In this document: piece after piece, positions 42,740 to 51,605 of the stretch | How the letters are laid out: every line of letters begins with the position of its first letter | Numbering within the stretch: the stretch's first letter is position 1 | DNA from: Pollutibacter soli | GTDB taxonomy: Bacteria; Bacteroidota; Bacteroidia; Chitinophagales; Chitinophagaceae | Direction: 5' to 3' | DNA: 64,000 nt | Assembly (NCBI GenBank): GCA_029269725.1 | Contig: JARJHS010000002.1 | Coordinates: 868,001-932,000 of the forward strand | The notes under the pieces: model-generated | The model's input: only the letters and a program-made list of their open reading frames with translations | What the model was told of the DNA's origin: nothing | Databases searched by the model: none | Made by a program: the position numbers and the translations under genes

Positions 42740-43969
42740 TTATTTTTTCGGGAATAAGAGACATCCATCGCCATAACTCAGGAAACGGAAATCATGATTT
42801 ATCGCATACTCATAAAGTTCTTTCCATCTCTCTCCGATAAGAGCTGCAACCAGCAACAATAATGTTGACTGCGGCTGATGAAAATTTGTTATAAGCCCAT
42901 TGATCATTCTGAATTGATAGCCTGGCGCGATAAAGATGCCTGTTTTTACGATCAGCCTGGTAATATCATTTTTTTCCATCCATTCAATGAGTGCATTCAA
43001 GGATTGTTCTCTATCAATTTCGCCTGGTAAATCATTATACACTTCCCACTGCGAAATTTCAATGGATTCCATACTGATGTCAGGATGAATCACACATTTC
43101 ACACCCATCCAGTAAACACTTTCAAGTGTTCTTAGTGATGTAGTGCCCACAGCAATAACCGGACGCTTGTTATTTTTCAGCAATTGCAGCTTATCCAGAT
43201 CGATTTCCAGCCATTCAGCATGCATGGTATGACCGGCCATCGTTTCGGATTTCACCGGTTTGAATGTACCCGCACCCACATGCAGCGTCAGAAAAAGAGA
43301 ATCGATTTTATTCTCTTTTAATGATTTGAAAATTTCAGGCGTGAAATGAAGTCCTGCAGTAGGTGCAGCAACTGAACCTTCCGATTCTGCAAAAATCGTC
43401 TGGTATCTTTCCGGATCTTCTGTTGAAGGTGCACGCTTCAGGTATGGAGGCAATGGGGTCTGTCCAACGAAATGAATTACTTCCGAAAAACTCATTTCAT
43501 TGGGAGCCCAGCTGAACCTGACGATAAAACTATCTGCTTCCCTTTCCACGATCTCCGCTTTCAGATGTATCGAATGTCCGGTTTCTGAAAAATGAATGGT
43601 AGGAATATAACCGGGTTTCCATTTGCTGGCACCACCGATCAGGCAGCGCCAGATCGCTGTTTCGTGCTGACTAAGGGCATCAGCAATGCCGGGCTTCCCG
43701 GAAACAGGCGAGAGAAGAAATATTTCAATTATCCCTCCCTCTGCTTTTTTAAATAGTATCCGCGCAGCAATTACCCTGGTGTTATTGAAAACCAGCAGGG
43801 CGTTTTCCGGAAGAAAATGTGCGATATACCGGTATTGGGTTTCTTTAAAACCTTCTTCCTGCAAAACCAGTAGTTTGGATTCATCACGTTTTTCGAGTGG
43901 GAATTTTGCGATCCGGTCATCCGGTAGCGCATAAGTGAAATCTTTAATCGCGAGATCTGAAGGGTGCAT
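42740..43969 (-). CDS. queA: tRNA queuosine ribosyltransferase-isomerase QueA
   Basis: A 409-residue enzyme that adds the epoxycyclopentane unit, taken from SAM, to preQ1 in tRNA during queuosine synthesis. The family pattern is plain: FTYALPDDRIAKFPLEKRDE at the N-terminus, GTFKPVKSE with HTMHAEW, and NFHQPQSTLLLLVAALIGE near the C-terminus. It is longer than E. coli QueA (about 356) because of an insert at ~300-330, a region where Bacteroidota forms often differ. It diverges from mraZ. Confidence 0.95.
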   Translation of the reverse strand: MHPSDLAIKDFTYALPDDRIAKFPLEKRDESKLLVLQEEGFKETQYRYIAHFLPENALLVFNNTRVIAARILFKKAEGGIIEIFLLSPVSGKPGIADALSQHETAIWRCLIGGASKWKPGYIPTIHFSETGHSIHLKAEIVEREADSFIVRFSWAPNEMSFSEVIHFVGQTPLPPYLKRAPSTEDPERYQTIFAESEGSVAAPTAGLHFTPEIFKSLKENKIDSLFLTLHVGAGTFKPVKSETMAGHTMHAEWLEIDLDKLQLLKNNKRPVIAVGTTSLRTLESVYWMGVKCVIHPDISMESIEISQWEVYNDLPGEIDREQSLNALIEWMEKNDITRLIVKTGIFIAPGYQFRMINGLITNFHQPQSTLLLLVAALIGERWKELYEYAINHDFRFLSYGDGCLLFPKK

Positions 43970-44239
43970 ATATTAACAGCTAACTGCTGGTCGATCAAAA
44001 TTAGGGCATCTGTACTTTCCACCGATTAATCATGCAATGCACAGTTTCTAACCTTCCGCCAACAGCTTATCCACAGGGTTTTACACGCTATCCACGTTGT
44101 TTTCATGATTTATTACGGAAAGCCGTATCCGCACTGCGTTTACGTTGTGGAAAAATTAAAAAAATTTAATTTGGAAAGTAAAGTGGGAAAATGTGTTATT
44201 TTGTGTGAATAATGGATCGGTTTTTGTAATTCTCTGTAA
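43970..44239. promoter_or_regulatory. queA/mraZ divergent region with DnaA-box-like sites
   Basis: A 270-base region with TTATCCACA (44067-44075, identical to the DnaA box), CTATCCACG (44088-44096, two mismatches) and TGTGGAAAA (44146-44154, inverted, one mismatch). Further right, TTTG at 44170-44173 and TATTTTG at 44197-44203 (23 bases between) may form the promoter of the dcw cluster. Replication-linked control of division genes is a reasonable but unproven reading. Confidence 0.5.
44170..44203 (+). promoter_or_regulatory. Candidate promoter of the dcw cluster
   Basis: TTTG (44170-44173) and TATTTTG (44197-44203) resemble the Bacteroidota -33 TTTG and -7 TAnnTTTG pair; the -7 box is one base short and the spacer slightly long. 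The mraZ start lies 36 bases downstream. Confidence 0.38.
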
Positions 44240-44695
44240 ATGATTGGTTTTCTCGGTGAATTTGAGGCCACTTTAGACCCTAAAGGTAGGTTTCTGCTGC
44301 CAGCTGGTATAAAAAAACAGCTGCAGGAGGGCGAGAATACTCAATTTGTTATCAACAGGGGATTTGAAAAATGCCTGACACTATACCCGTTGAGTGCGTG
44401 GAATCCGATTTTCGACAACATCAGCAAACTGAATGATTTTGAGCCACAGGTCCGGGAGTTTCGCAGGTATTTCCTGAACGGAGCTATAAGCCTGGAACTG
44501 GACAGTGCCGGCCGGCTCCTGGTGCCAAAAAACCTGATGGAGCACGCAGGCCTGGAAAAAGACATAGTGCTGGTGTCGGCAATGACGAAGATTGAGATTT
44601 GGGATAAAGGGAGGTACCAACAGTTCTTTGAGGCGATTTCGCCGGAAAAATTCAGCAATCTGGCAGCACAGGTAATGGGCAGGCCAAATGTTTAA
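44240..44695 (+). CDS. mraZ: Transcriptional regulator MraZ
   Basis: A 151-residue protein with two AbrB-like MraZ domains: GEFEATLDPKGRFLLPAG (residues ~6-23) and LELDSAGRLLVPKNL (~83-97). In other bacteria MraZ forms a ring that binds repeats before its own gene and represses the dcw cluster. It heads the cluster here, as in most bacteria. The usual MraZ box repeats (TGGG-type) are not clear in the 270-base region upstream; only single GTGGGAAA-like words are visible. Confidence 0.96.
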   Translation: MIGFLGEFEATLDPKGRFLLPAGIKKQLQEGENTQFVINRGFEKCLTLYPLSAWNPIFDNISKLNDFEPQVREFRRYFLNGAISLELDSAGRLLVPKNLMEHAGLEKDIVLVSAMTKIEIWDKGRYQQFFEAISPEKFSNLAAQVMGRPNV

Positions 44696-44712
44696 CCGCA
44701 TGCAATCAGCTT

Positions 44713-45651
44713 ATGGCGGAACAGGAAAATGACGAACGAAATAGTGAGGTGTACCATGTGCCTGTAATGTTTCGTGAGGTTATTGAAGGGCTTGCAATTA
44801 AGCCAGATGGCGTGTATGTCGATTGCACGTTTGGCGCGGGTGGCCATAGCCGGGGTATACTGGAAAAACTGGGAGCAGATGGAAAGCTGATCGTATTCGA
44901 CCAGGATGCAGATGCGAAACAAAACCTGCCCAACGACCAGCGGGTAATTTTTGTACCTGAGAATTTCAGGTATATAGGCAGGTTTCTGAAGTTCTACAAA
45001 GCCTCTCCTGTCGATGGAATACTTGCAGATCTGGGCGTAAGCAGCCACCAGTTCGATGAAGCGGAGCGCGGGTTTTCTATCCGGTTTGATGCGCCATTGG
45101 ACATGAGAATGGATCAGCGTGCAAAGGTTACGGCAGCAACCTTATTAGAAGAGATGAGTGAGCAGGAACTGCACAAATTGTTTGAACAGTATGGTGAGGT
45201 TACAAATTCAAAAACACTTGCCAAAACAATTGTTCAGAAAAGGACCTCGCTGCCACTGAAGACCAGCCGGCAATTTAAAGATGCCGTTGCGGAATGTGTA
45301 AAAGGAAATCCGAATAAATATTTCGCCCAGGTATTCCAGGCCCTGCGAATAAAAGTGAATGACGAGTTTGGTGCGCTGGAAACAATGCTTACACAGGTCG
45401 CAGACCTGCTGAAACCCGAAGGAAGAATTGCTGTAATAACCTTTCACAGTCTTGAAGACAGGATGGTGAAACAATTTTTTAAATACGGCAGTGTGAATGA
45501 GCCCGAAGCGGATGAAATCTACGGTAACCGAGGGAGGTCGCCTTTCACGCTGATCACAAAGAAACCTATTCTTCCCTCACCGGAAGAAATAAGAACGAAC
45601 CCCAGGGCAAGAAGCGCGAAACTGCGCATTGCTATGAAAGCTGAAAGCTAA
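44713..45651 (+). CDS. rsmH: 16S rRNA (cytosine1402-N4)-methyltransferase RsmH
   Basis: A 312-residue methyltransferase with HVPVMFREV at the N-terminus, motif I VDCTFGAGGHSRGIL, GILADLGVSSHQ, and FHSLEDRMVKQF with NPRARSAKLR at the C-terminus. It methylates N4 of C1402 in 16S rRNA in the ribosomal P site. It is the usual second gene of the dcw cluster, 17 bases after mraZ. Confidence 0.97.
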   Translation: MAEQENDERNSEVYHVPVMFREVIEGLAIKPDGVYVDCTFGAGGHSRGILEKLGADGKLIVFDQDADAKQNLPNDQRVIFVPENFRYIGRFLKFYKASPVDGILADLGVSSHQFDEAERGFSIRFDAPLDMRMDQRAKVTAATLLEEMSEQELHKLFEQYGEVTNSKTLAKTIVQKRTSLPLKTSRQFKDAVAECVKGNPNKYFAQVFQALRIKVNDEFGALETMLTQVADLLKPEGRIAVITFHSLEDRMVKQFFKYGSVNEPEADEIYGNRGRSPFTLITKKPILPSPEEIRTNPRARSAKLRIAMKAES

Positions 45652-45707
45652 CTATCGAATTTGCTGTTTAAAATCCAATATCCTGAACAACCACCAACGG
45701 ATTTTAC

Positions 45708-46040
45708 ATGCAAGACCAACAGGAACAAAGAGAACCCCGCCGGGAATGGAAACGCCTATTCCTTAACTACCAATGGATGGTAAGGAATATCGGCTTCTTT
45801 CTGTTTTTGTCTTTCCTCGCCGTCGTGTATATCTATAACGGTCACCTCGCTGAAAAGAAAATAAAAGACATCAACCGCAGTGCGCGCGAATTGCGTGAAC
45901 TGCAGTACGAGTATAAGACCATCAAGAGCGAGCTGATGTTTAAAACAAAACAATCCGAAGTAGTAAAAGCTGTGGAACCACTGGGACTGAAAGAACTCGT
46001 GGTGCCACCAATGAAACTTAAAGACTCTATGCCATTGTAA
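45708..46040 (+). CDS. ftsL: FtsL-like division protein
   Basis: A 110-residue bitopic membrane protein: a short basic N-terminal tail, one membrane segment (~27-44) and a periplasmic coiled-coil part (KIKDINRSARELRELQYEY). Size, topology and position between rsmH and the PBP gene identify it as the FtsL equivalent, since sequence conservation in this family is low. It would link FtsQ/FtsB-type partners with the septal synthase. Confidence 0.85.
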   Translation: MQDQQEQREPRREWKRLFLNYQWMVRNIGFFLFLSFLAVVYIYNGHLAEKKIKDINRSARELRELQYEYKTIKSELMFKTKQSEVVKAVEPLGLKELVVPPMKLKDSMPL

Positions 46041-46066
46041 ACAAGTATTGAAAACGAACTGCTGTA

Positions 46067-48196
46067 TTGGAAATTAAAAAAGACATACTATGGCGCGTGT
46101 ACCTGATCTTCCTGGGCATTGTTGTGTTCAGCCTGGTAATATTGGGTAAAGCCATTTATATACAGCAGGCTGAGGGAAGTTACTGGATCGGGCTGAGCGA
46201 TAGCCTGCACCTGCAATATCGCGAAATGGATGCCGATCGCGGTACGATCTATAGTGAAGATGGCAGCATGCTGAGCTCTTCCATTCCTTTCTTTGATATC
46301 AGGATCGATTTTGCGGCAGATGGGTTACGCGAGAAAAACGGAAAACGATTCAATACTTATGTTGATTCACTTTCGGCATCCCTGGCAGGAATGTTCCACG
46401 ACAAACCTGCAAAAACTTACGCAAAGGAATTAAAGGCAGCCTATAAAAAGAAAGAGCGGTATTACCTCCTCAAGCGGAATGTAAGTTTCCGGCAGTACCA
46501 GGAAATACGGGAGTTCCCGTTGGTAAACCAGGGCAGAAATAAAAGCGGTTTCATTTTCGAGGACAAAGAAAAAAGAATGGCTCCCTACGGCCTGCTGGCT
46601 AACAGGACGATCGGGCTTTCACGGGAATATGTAGACGAAAGTGGAAAAACGATTTCAAAAAATGTAGGCCTCGAAAAGGCCTATGATAGTTTGTTGAAGG
46701 GCGTTACCGGGAAACGACTTGTGCGTCGCATTTCAGGTGGTTCTTATGTACCAATTGAAGGTTCCGAAATTGAACCAATCAACGGAAAAGATATTCTCAC
46801 AACGATCGACGTAAATATCCAGGACATCACGGAGCAGGCTTTGATGAAAATGATGATCAGCAATGAAGCTGAACATGGGACTGCGATAGTGATGGAGGTG
46901 AAAACCGGAAAGATCAAAGCGATTGCCAATCTCGGAAGACAATCAGACGGCAGCTATTTCGAAGACATGAATTATGCCGTAACCAAATCTGAACCTGGTT
47001 CAACATTCAAACTCGTAACGATGCTTTCAGTCTTGGAAGATGGTTATGTGCATCTGAATGACAAGGTAAATATTGAAGGCGGTGTCTGGCGTGTAGGCAC
47101 GAGAACAGTTTATGACAGTGAGCAACGTGGTCTCTTCGATGTGACTGTTAAGCAGGCATTCGAACTCAGTTCCAATGTGGGAATGGCGAAACTGATGACG
47201 CAGTATTATTATCGCCAGCCGCAGTCATTTCTTAATCATCTGTACAGGTTAAGATTGGATACACTCACCGGTTTGAATCTGCCAGGCGAAACAAAGCCAG
47301 TCATCCCCACACCCAAAAGCAAATACTGGAGCGCACCCACTTTACCATGGATGGGTTTTGGATATAATCTTTCCCTTACACCGATGCATACGCTCATGAT
47401 CTACAATGCCATTGCAAACAATGGAAAGATGATGAAGCCTTATCTGGTGAATGCAATCATGAAGGACGGCAAGATCATCGAAGAGTACGAACCCACAACA
47501 CTAGTTGAAAGCGTTTGCAAGGAATCAACACTTGTACAGTTGAAAGAATGCCTTGAAGGAGTTGTAACGAACGGTACTGCTAAAGCTTTGCAGCAACCAC
47601 TGTATGATTTTGCAGGCAAAACAGGGACGGCACTGGTAGCAAACGGAACAAGAGGTTATGCAGATCATATTTATCAGTCATCGTTTGCCGGATATTTTCC
47701 GGCTACCGATCCGCAGTATTCATGCATTGTGGTGATAAAGAATAAGCCTCATGCAAGAGTTTATTATGGCGGTGCGGTGGCTGGTCCGGTGTTCAGAGAG
47801 ATTGCGGATAAGCTTTATTCAAGAAATACAGCAGCACATCAGCTCTACGCCATCACCGAAAAAACCGATAGCAATTTTTATGCATGGAGCGGTTGGAAGG
47901 CAGATTACGAACAGGTTTTCAATTCCATGAAGAAAAATTTTCGTGACTCTGCCAAAGGAAGCGAGTGGACAAATGTGGTGAATAATGATTTTCAACCTAC
48001 CGCAAGAGAACTGGCAATTTCAAAACAGGCGATGCCCGCAGTACAGGGGATGGGATTGAAAGATGCCATCTTCCTGCTTGAGAATATGAAGTTAAAAGTG
48101 GTAGTAAGGGGAAGAGGAAAGGTGAAGGCACAGTCGGTGACAGCAGGAGCAAAGGTTAACAAGGGACAGGTGGTAGTGCTTGAACTCGGAGCCTAA
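46067..48196 (+). CDS. ftsI: Septal penicillin-binding protein (FtsI/PBP) with PASTA domain
   Basis: A 709-residue class B transpeptidase: N-terminal membrane anchor (~10-30), dimerisation domain, and a transpeptidase domain with S312-T-F-K315, S368-S-N370 and K518-T-G-T521. A C-terminal PASTA domain (~645-709, AVQGMGLKDAIFLLENM) follows, unlike E. coli FtsI. The start is TTG 46067, the only start codon that keeps the short cytoplasmic tail and does not read back into ftsL. It cross-links septal peptidoglycan together with FtsW. Confidence 0.95.
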   Translation: MEIKKDILWRVYLIFLGIVVFSLVILGKAIYIQQAEGSYWIGLSDSLHLQYREMDADRGTIYSEDGSMLSSSIPFFDIRIDFAADGLREKNGKRFNTYVDSLSASLAGMFHDKPAKTYAKELKAAYKKKERYYLLKRNVSFRQYQEIREFPLVNQGRNKSGFIFEDKEKRMAPYGLLANRTIGLSREYVDESGKTISKNVGLEKAYDSLLKGVTGKRLVRRISGGSYVPIEGSEIEPINGKDILTTIDVNIQDITEQALMKMMISNEAEHGTAIVMEVKTGKIKAIANLGRQSDGSYFEDMNYAVTKSEPGSTFKLVTMLSVLEDGYVHLNDKVNIEGGVWRVGTRTVYDSEQRGLFDVTVKQAFELSSNVGMAKLMTQYYYRQPQSFLNHLYRLRLDTLTGLNLPGETKPVIPTPKSKYWSAPTLPWMGFGYNLSLTPMHTLMIYNAIANNGKMMKPYLVNAIMKDGKIIEEYEPTTLVESVCKESTLVQLKECLEGVVTNGTAKALQQPLYDFAGKTGTALVANGTRGYADHIYQSSFAGYFPATDPQYSCIVVIKNKPHARVYYGGAVAGPVFREIADKLYSRNTAAHQLYAITEKTDSNFYAWSGWKADYEQVFNSMKKNFRDSAKGSEWTNVVNNDFQPTARELAISKQAMPAVQGMGLKDAIFLLENMKLKVVVRGRGKVKAQSVTAGAKVNKGQVVVLELGA

Positions 48197-48197
48197 G

Positions 48198-48239
48198 TAA
48201 CTGGTAAGAGGAATAAGGTGAGAGGTAAGAAATAGTTGA
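48198..48239. repeat. 7-base-period array (TAAGAGG type)
   Basis: Six heptads in register right after the PBP stop: TAACTGG, TAAGAGG, AATAAGG, TGAGAGG, TAAGAAA, TAGTTGA. Confidence 0.75.
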
Positions 48240-48250
48240 AAGTTAATAAT

Positions 48251-48386
48251 GAGCCCTGTAGGGGCGTAAGACAAGAGCCCTGAAAGAGCGAAAGAAAATA
48301 GATCCGTAGGATCGCCCAATCATTTAGCCGTGGATTTCAATCCACGGGATGTTGAAAATGGAAAACGGATTTCAATCCAGGGATTG
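48251..48386. repeat. REP-like hairpin element
   Basis: A set of short repeats: GAGCCCTG followed by a GAGCG/GGGCG-type word twice (48251-48271 and 48275-48295), a GATCC/GGATC hairpin (48301-48313), a perfect hairpin CCGTGGAT/ATCCACGG (48328-48347) and a partial second copy of its core, GGATTTCAATCC (48367-48378). This mixture is typical of REP-type dispersed elements moved by TnpA-REP (RAYT) transposases. No transposase gene lies in the window. Confidence 0.6.
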
Positions 48387-48442
48387 ATGGAATAAAAAGC
48401 GATCACGAAAAAAAATAAACGAACAATCATTACAGTAAAAAT

Positions 48443-49909
48443 TTGCCACGGTTACAGGACATATTGTACAAAGTAAAAATCCGGTCAGTGAACGGTACAA
48501 CCGATATTGATATCGATGACATCACCATCGATTCAAGAAAAGTGGTTCCCGGAGGATGTTTCATTGCGGTTCGCGGAACGCATGCAGATGGTCATGAATA
48601 TATCGACCAGGCAGTGAAGCAGGGTGCCGCAGTTGTTGTCTGCGAAGAGTTTCCAAAGAAAATGAAGGAAGCTGTATCCTGGATTCAGGTGGAAAATTCA
48701 GCAGAGGCTGCAGGATATATCGCGCACCAGTTTTTTGGTAGCCCGTCCGAAAAATTAAAGCTGGTTGGCGTTACCGGAACCAATGGCAAAACGACTATCG
48801 CGACATTATTGTTCAAATTGTTCACGCTGCTGGATCATCGCTGCGGTTTGGTTTCAACTGTACAAAACCAGGTGGGCGATAAAATCATTCCTGCAACACA
48901 TACCACACCCGATGCAGTGAGTCTGAACAGGTTGCTCCGCCAGATGTTGGACGATGGCTGCACACACGTATTTATGGAATGCAGCAGTCATGCGATTCAT
49001 CAGCATCGTATAACCGGCTTACATTTTACGGGTGCGATATTCAGCAATATCACGCACGATCACCTTGACTATCACAAAACATTCAACGAATACATACGCG
49101 TAAAGAAATCATTTTTTGATCATCTTGATGCCAATGCATTTGCAATATCTAACCTGGATGATAAGCGTGGAGCCGTGATGTTGCAGAACACACCTGCGGA
49201 TAAATTTTATTACAGTCTGCGTACGATCGCTGACTTCAAAGGAAGGATCATTGATAATAGTCTTGGTGGATTGCAGATGACGATCAATGAACAGGAAGTT
49301 CATTTCAGATTGATCGGCGAATTCAATGCATATAATCTTCTCTCGGTGTATGCTGCTGCGCTTTGTTTAGGCGAAGATCGCCAGGAAGTTTTGCGTATCC
49401 TGAGTAATCTCACCGGCGCTGAAGGAAGATTTGATTATCTGATTTCTGCAAAAGACAGAATTATCGGAATTGTTGATTATGCGCATACACCCGATGCACT
49501 ATTGAATGTGCTGACAACTATAAAAAAATTGAGAAGCGGTGGTGAGCAGATTATCACGGTGGTGGGTTGCGGTGGCGACAGGGATCGCACAAAACGAAGA
49601 CTCATGGCTGAGGTGGCATGCGAACATAGTGATAAGGCCATTTTCACTTCTGATAATCCAAGATCAGAAGATCCGGCAGCGATCATCAAAGAAATGGAAG
49701 AGAAGCTCACGCCGGCGGCTAAACGAAAAGTAATATCGATTGTAGACAGGAGGGAGGCAATAAAAACGGCAATCACTGTTTGTCGTGAAGAGGATATCAT
49801 TCTCATCGCAGGTAAAGGACACGAAAAATACCAGGAAATAGCGGGGAACAAATTTCCCTTTGATGATAAGATGGTACTGAAGGAAATGTTTGAATTACTT
49901 GACCGCTGA
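48443..49909 (+). CDS. murE: UDP-MurNAc-tripeptide synthetase MurE
   Basis: A 488-residue Mur ligase with the ATP loop VTGTNGKTTIA (residues ~112-122) and the substrate motif DNPRSEDP, in which DNPR marks meso-diaminopimelate-type enzymes rather than lysine-type ones. It therefore adds meso-DAP to UDP-MurNAc-L-Ala-D-Glu in the cytoplasm. The start is TTG 48443, which gives the usual LQDILYKV beginning; no better ATG is near. Confidence 0.96.
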   Translation: MPRLQDILYKVKIRSVNGTTDIDIDDITIDSRKVVPGGCFIAVRGTHADGHEYIDQAVKQGAAVVVCEEFPKKMKEAVSWIQVENSAEAAGYIAHQFFGSPSEKLKLVGVTGTNGKTTIATLLFKLFTLLDHRCGLVSTVQNQVGDKIIPATHTTPDAVSLNRLLRQMLDDGCTHVFMECSSHAIHQHRITGLHFTGAIFSNITHDHLDYHKTFNEYIRVKKSFFDHLDANAFAISNLDDKRGAVMLQNTPADKFYYSLRTIADFKGRIIDNSLGGLQMTINEQEVHFRLIGEFNAYNLLSVYAAALCLGEDRQEVLRILSNLTGAEGRFDYLISAKDRIIGIVDYAHTPDALLNVLTTIKKLRSGGEQIITVVGCGGDRDRTKRRLMAEVACEHSDKAIFTSDNPRSEDPAAIIKEMEEKLTPAAKRKVISIVDRREAIKTAITVCREEDIILIAGKGHEKYQEIAGNKFPFDDKMVLKEMFELLDR

Positions 49910-49912
49910 AGG

Positions 49913-49940
49913 TGAAACGTAAAACGTATAACGTATAACG
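49913..49940. repeat. 7-base-period array (TATAACG type)
   Basis: Four heptads in register directly after murE: TGAAACG, TAAAACG, TATAACG, TATAACG. Confidence 0.82.
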
Positions 49941-50008
49941 TGCGCCTAAGCTGGTGCAAGATATTGATGGACAATTGAGGTGCCCGGATTGTTGAGATTT
50001 TTGGCTAA

Positions 50009-50053
50009 CTCGACGTATAACGTTCAACGTTATACGTACAACGTAAAACGTAA
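50009..50053. repeat. 7-base-period array running into the mraY start
   Basis: Six heptads CTCGACG, TATAACG, TTCAACG, TTATACG, TACAACG, TAAAACG, then TAA directly before ATG 50054. The array occupies the place of a ribosome-binding site. Confidence 0.82.
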
Positions 50054-51325
50054 ATGGTTTATCATCTTTTTAACTGGCTGACTTCGGAGGGGATCAAATT
50101 CCCGGGGAGTGGACTGTTTCAGTTCATCACTTTCCGGGCATTGATGGCTATCCTCCTCAGTCTGATAATTACGATGATATATGGAGGCCGGATCATTCGA
50201 TATCTGCAGAACAAGCAGGTCGGCGAAAGCGTAAGAGAACTTGGACTACAGGGTGAAGAGAAAAAGAAAGGAACCCCGACGATGGGTGGCATCATCATCC
50301 TGCTCGGAATTTTGATCCCGACATTATTATTCGCTGATCTGAATAAAACTTATATCCGTCTTATGGTGCTTTGCACCATTTGGTTGGGCATCGTTGGATT
50401 TATTGATGACTATCTGAAACTACGGGCAAAAAGACTGGCGCAGAAAGCAGGAGTCGCATATAAAAAAGGCGATAAAGATGGACTTGCCGGATGGTTTAAA
50501 ATACTCGGCCAGGTAGGCCTGGGCATTATCATTGGAGCAACCTTGCTTTTCAACGATAATGTCCAGGTATACCGCGAGTATAAAGGCACCCAGATTCCAT
50601 CGGATGCGATTCCGGTAAAATTCCGTGATACAACACGGCATTTTGTTCCGGCAAATGAACCGATTACAACCATTCCTTTTGTTAAAAGCCACGAGTTCAA
50701 CTATTCGAAACTTTTACCAAAGGCAATGCGTGGCCTTACTTCGATCCTTTATATCGTAATCGTGATATTTATTGTAACAGCTGTATCCAATGGGGCAAAT
50801 ATCACCGATGGTCTGGATGGACTTGCAACCGGGGTATCTGCATTGATCGGCATCTGTCTTGCCATTTTTGCTTATGCGAGTGGTAATCTTTTGCTGGCTG
50901 ATTACCTCAACATCATGTACATACCCAACCTGGGTGAAGTGTCCATATTTATTGCAGCAATGATCGGAGCGTGTATTGGATTCCTGTGGTACAACACATT
51001 TCCTGCTCAGGTTTTTATGGGTGATACGGGAAGTCTTGCACTGGGTGGAATCATCGCTGCGCTGGCGATCATTGTCAGGAAAGAATTATTGATCCCCATT
51101 TTCTGTGGCGTTTTCCTGATAGAAAATCTGAGTGTAATGCTACAGGTGAGTTATTTCAAATACACGAGGAAAAAATACGGCGAAGGAAGAAGAGTCTTCT
51201 TGATGAGCCCTCTTCATCATCATTACCAGAAGCTGGGATACCATGAGAGTAAGATAGCAGTGCGGTTTTGGATCGTGACTTTGTTATGTGTTGTGTTCGC
51301 GATATTATCATTAAAGATCAGGTAG
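50054..51325 (+). CDS. mraY: Phospho-MurNAc-pentapeptide transferase MraY
   Basis: A 423-residue integral membrane enzyme that makes lipid I from UDP-MurNAc-pentapeptide and undecaprenyl phosphate. Visible are about ten membrane segments, KKGTPTMGG, the catalytic Asp pair in GFIDDYLK, NITDGLDGLATG and the C-terminal HHHYQKLG. It is longer than E. coli MraY (360) because of a ~60-residue loop (around 160-225) before NITDG, a form usual in Bacteroidota. Confidence 0.96.
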   Translation: MVYHLFNWLTSEGIKFPGSGLFQFITFRALMAILLSLIITMIYGGRIIRYLQNKQVGESVRELGLQGEEKKKGTPTMGGIIILLGILIPTLLFADLNKTYIRLMVLCTIWLGIVGFIDDYLKLRAKRLAQKAGVAYKKGDKDGLAGWFKILGQVGLGIIIGATLLFNDNVQVYREYKGTQIPSDAIPVKFRDTTRHFVPANEPITTIPFVKSHEFNYSKLLPKAMRGLTSILYIVIVIFIVTAVSNGANITDGLDGLATGVSALIGICLAIFAYASGNLLLADYLNIMYIPNLGEVSIFIAAMIGACIGFLWYNTFPAQVFMGDTGSLALGGIIAALAIIVRKELLIPIFCGVFLIENLSVMLQVSYFKYTRKKYGEGRRVFLMSPLHHHYQKLGYHESKIAVRFWIVTLLCVVFAILSLKIR

Positions 51326-51605
51326 TAAAAATAAAGAGCTGGAGTATTTGTGGATGGAACGTAACGCAGGCGGTTAAACGATGAGTTTGGAAAGTGAACG
51401 GGAAAGAATGGAATTGTATTAAGTAATCAGTACGCAGATCCGGTGACAACCATTCCGGAAGATGATTCGGGGGTCATAAATGCGTCATCCTGAAAAACCA
51501 TCCATACATGTTCTCGAAAACTGAAGATCTGTTCCAGGGCTTCTGTTAACGTACCAAAGAAATTCATCCATTGAAGAACCAATTTTTTTTTGAAAAGGGA
51601 ATGTA
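51326..51605. other. Gap mraY-murD, 280 bases
   Basis: I see no gene, clear hairpin or repeat array. Only very short frames occur. The run of T at 51583-51590 just before murD is not part of a hairpin. Confidence 0.4.

Larger units (their letters stand above)
48197..48442. other. Repeat-rich gap inside the dcw cluster
   Basis: No gene. It contains a heptad array (48198-48239) followed by a REP-like hairpin element (48251-48386). TAAAAATTTGC at 48436-48446 overlaps the murE start and resembles a -7 box. Confidence 0.6.

Noticed and set aside
48301-48378. Terminator inside the dcw cluster
   Set aside because: The hairpins are not followed by T runs, and the word structure fits a REP-type repeat better.
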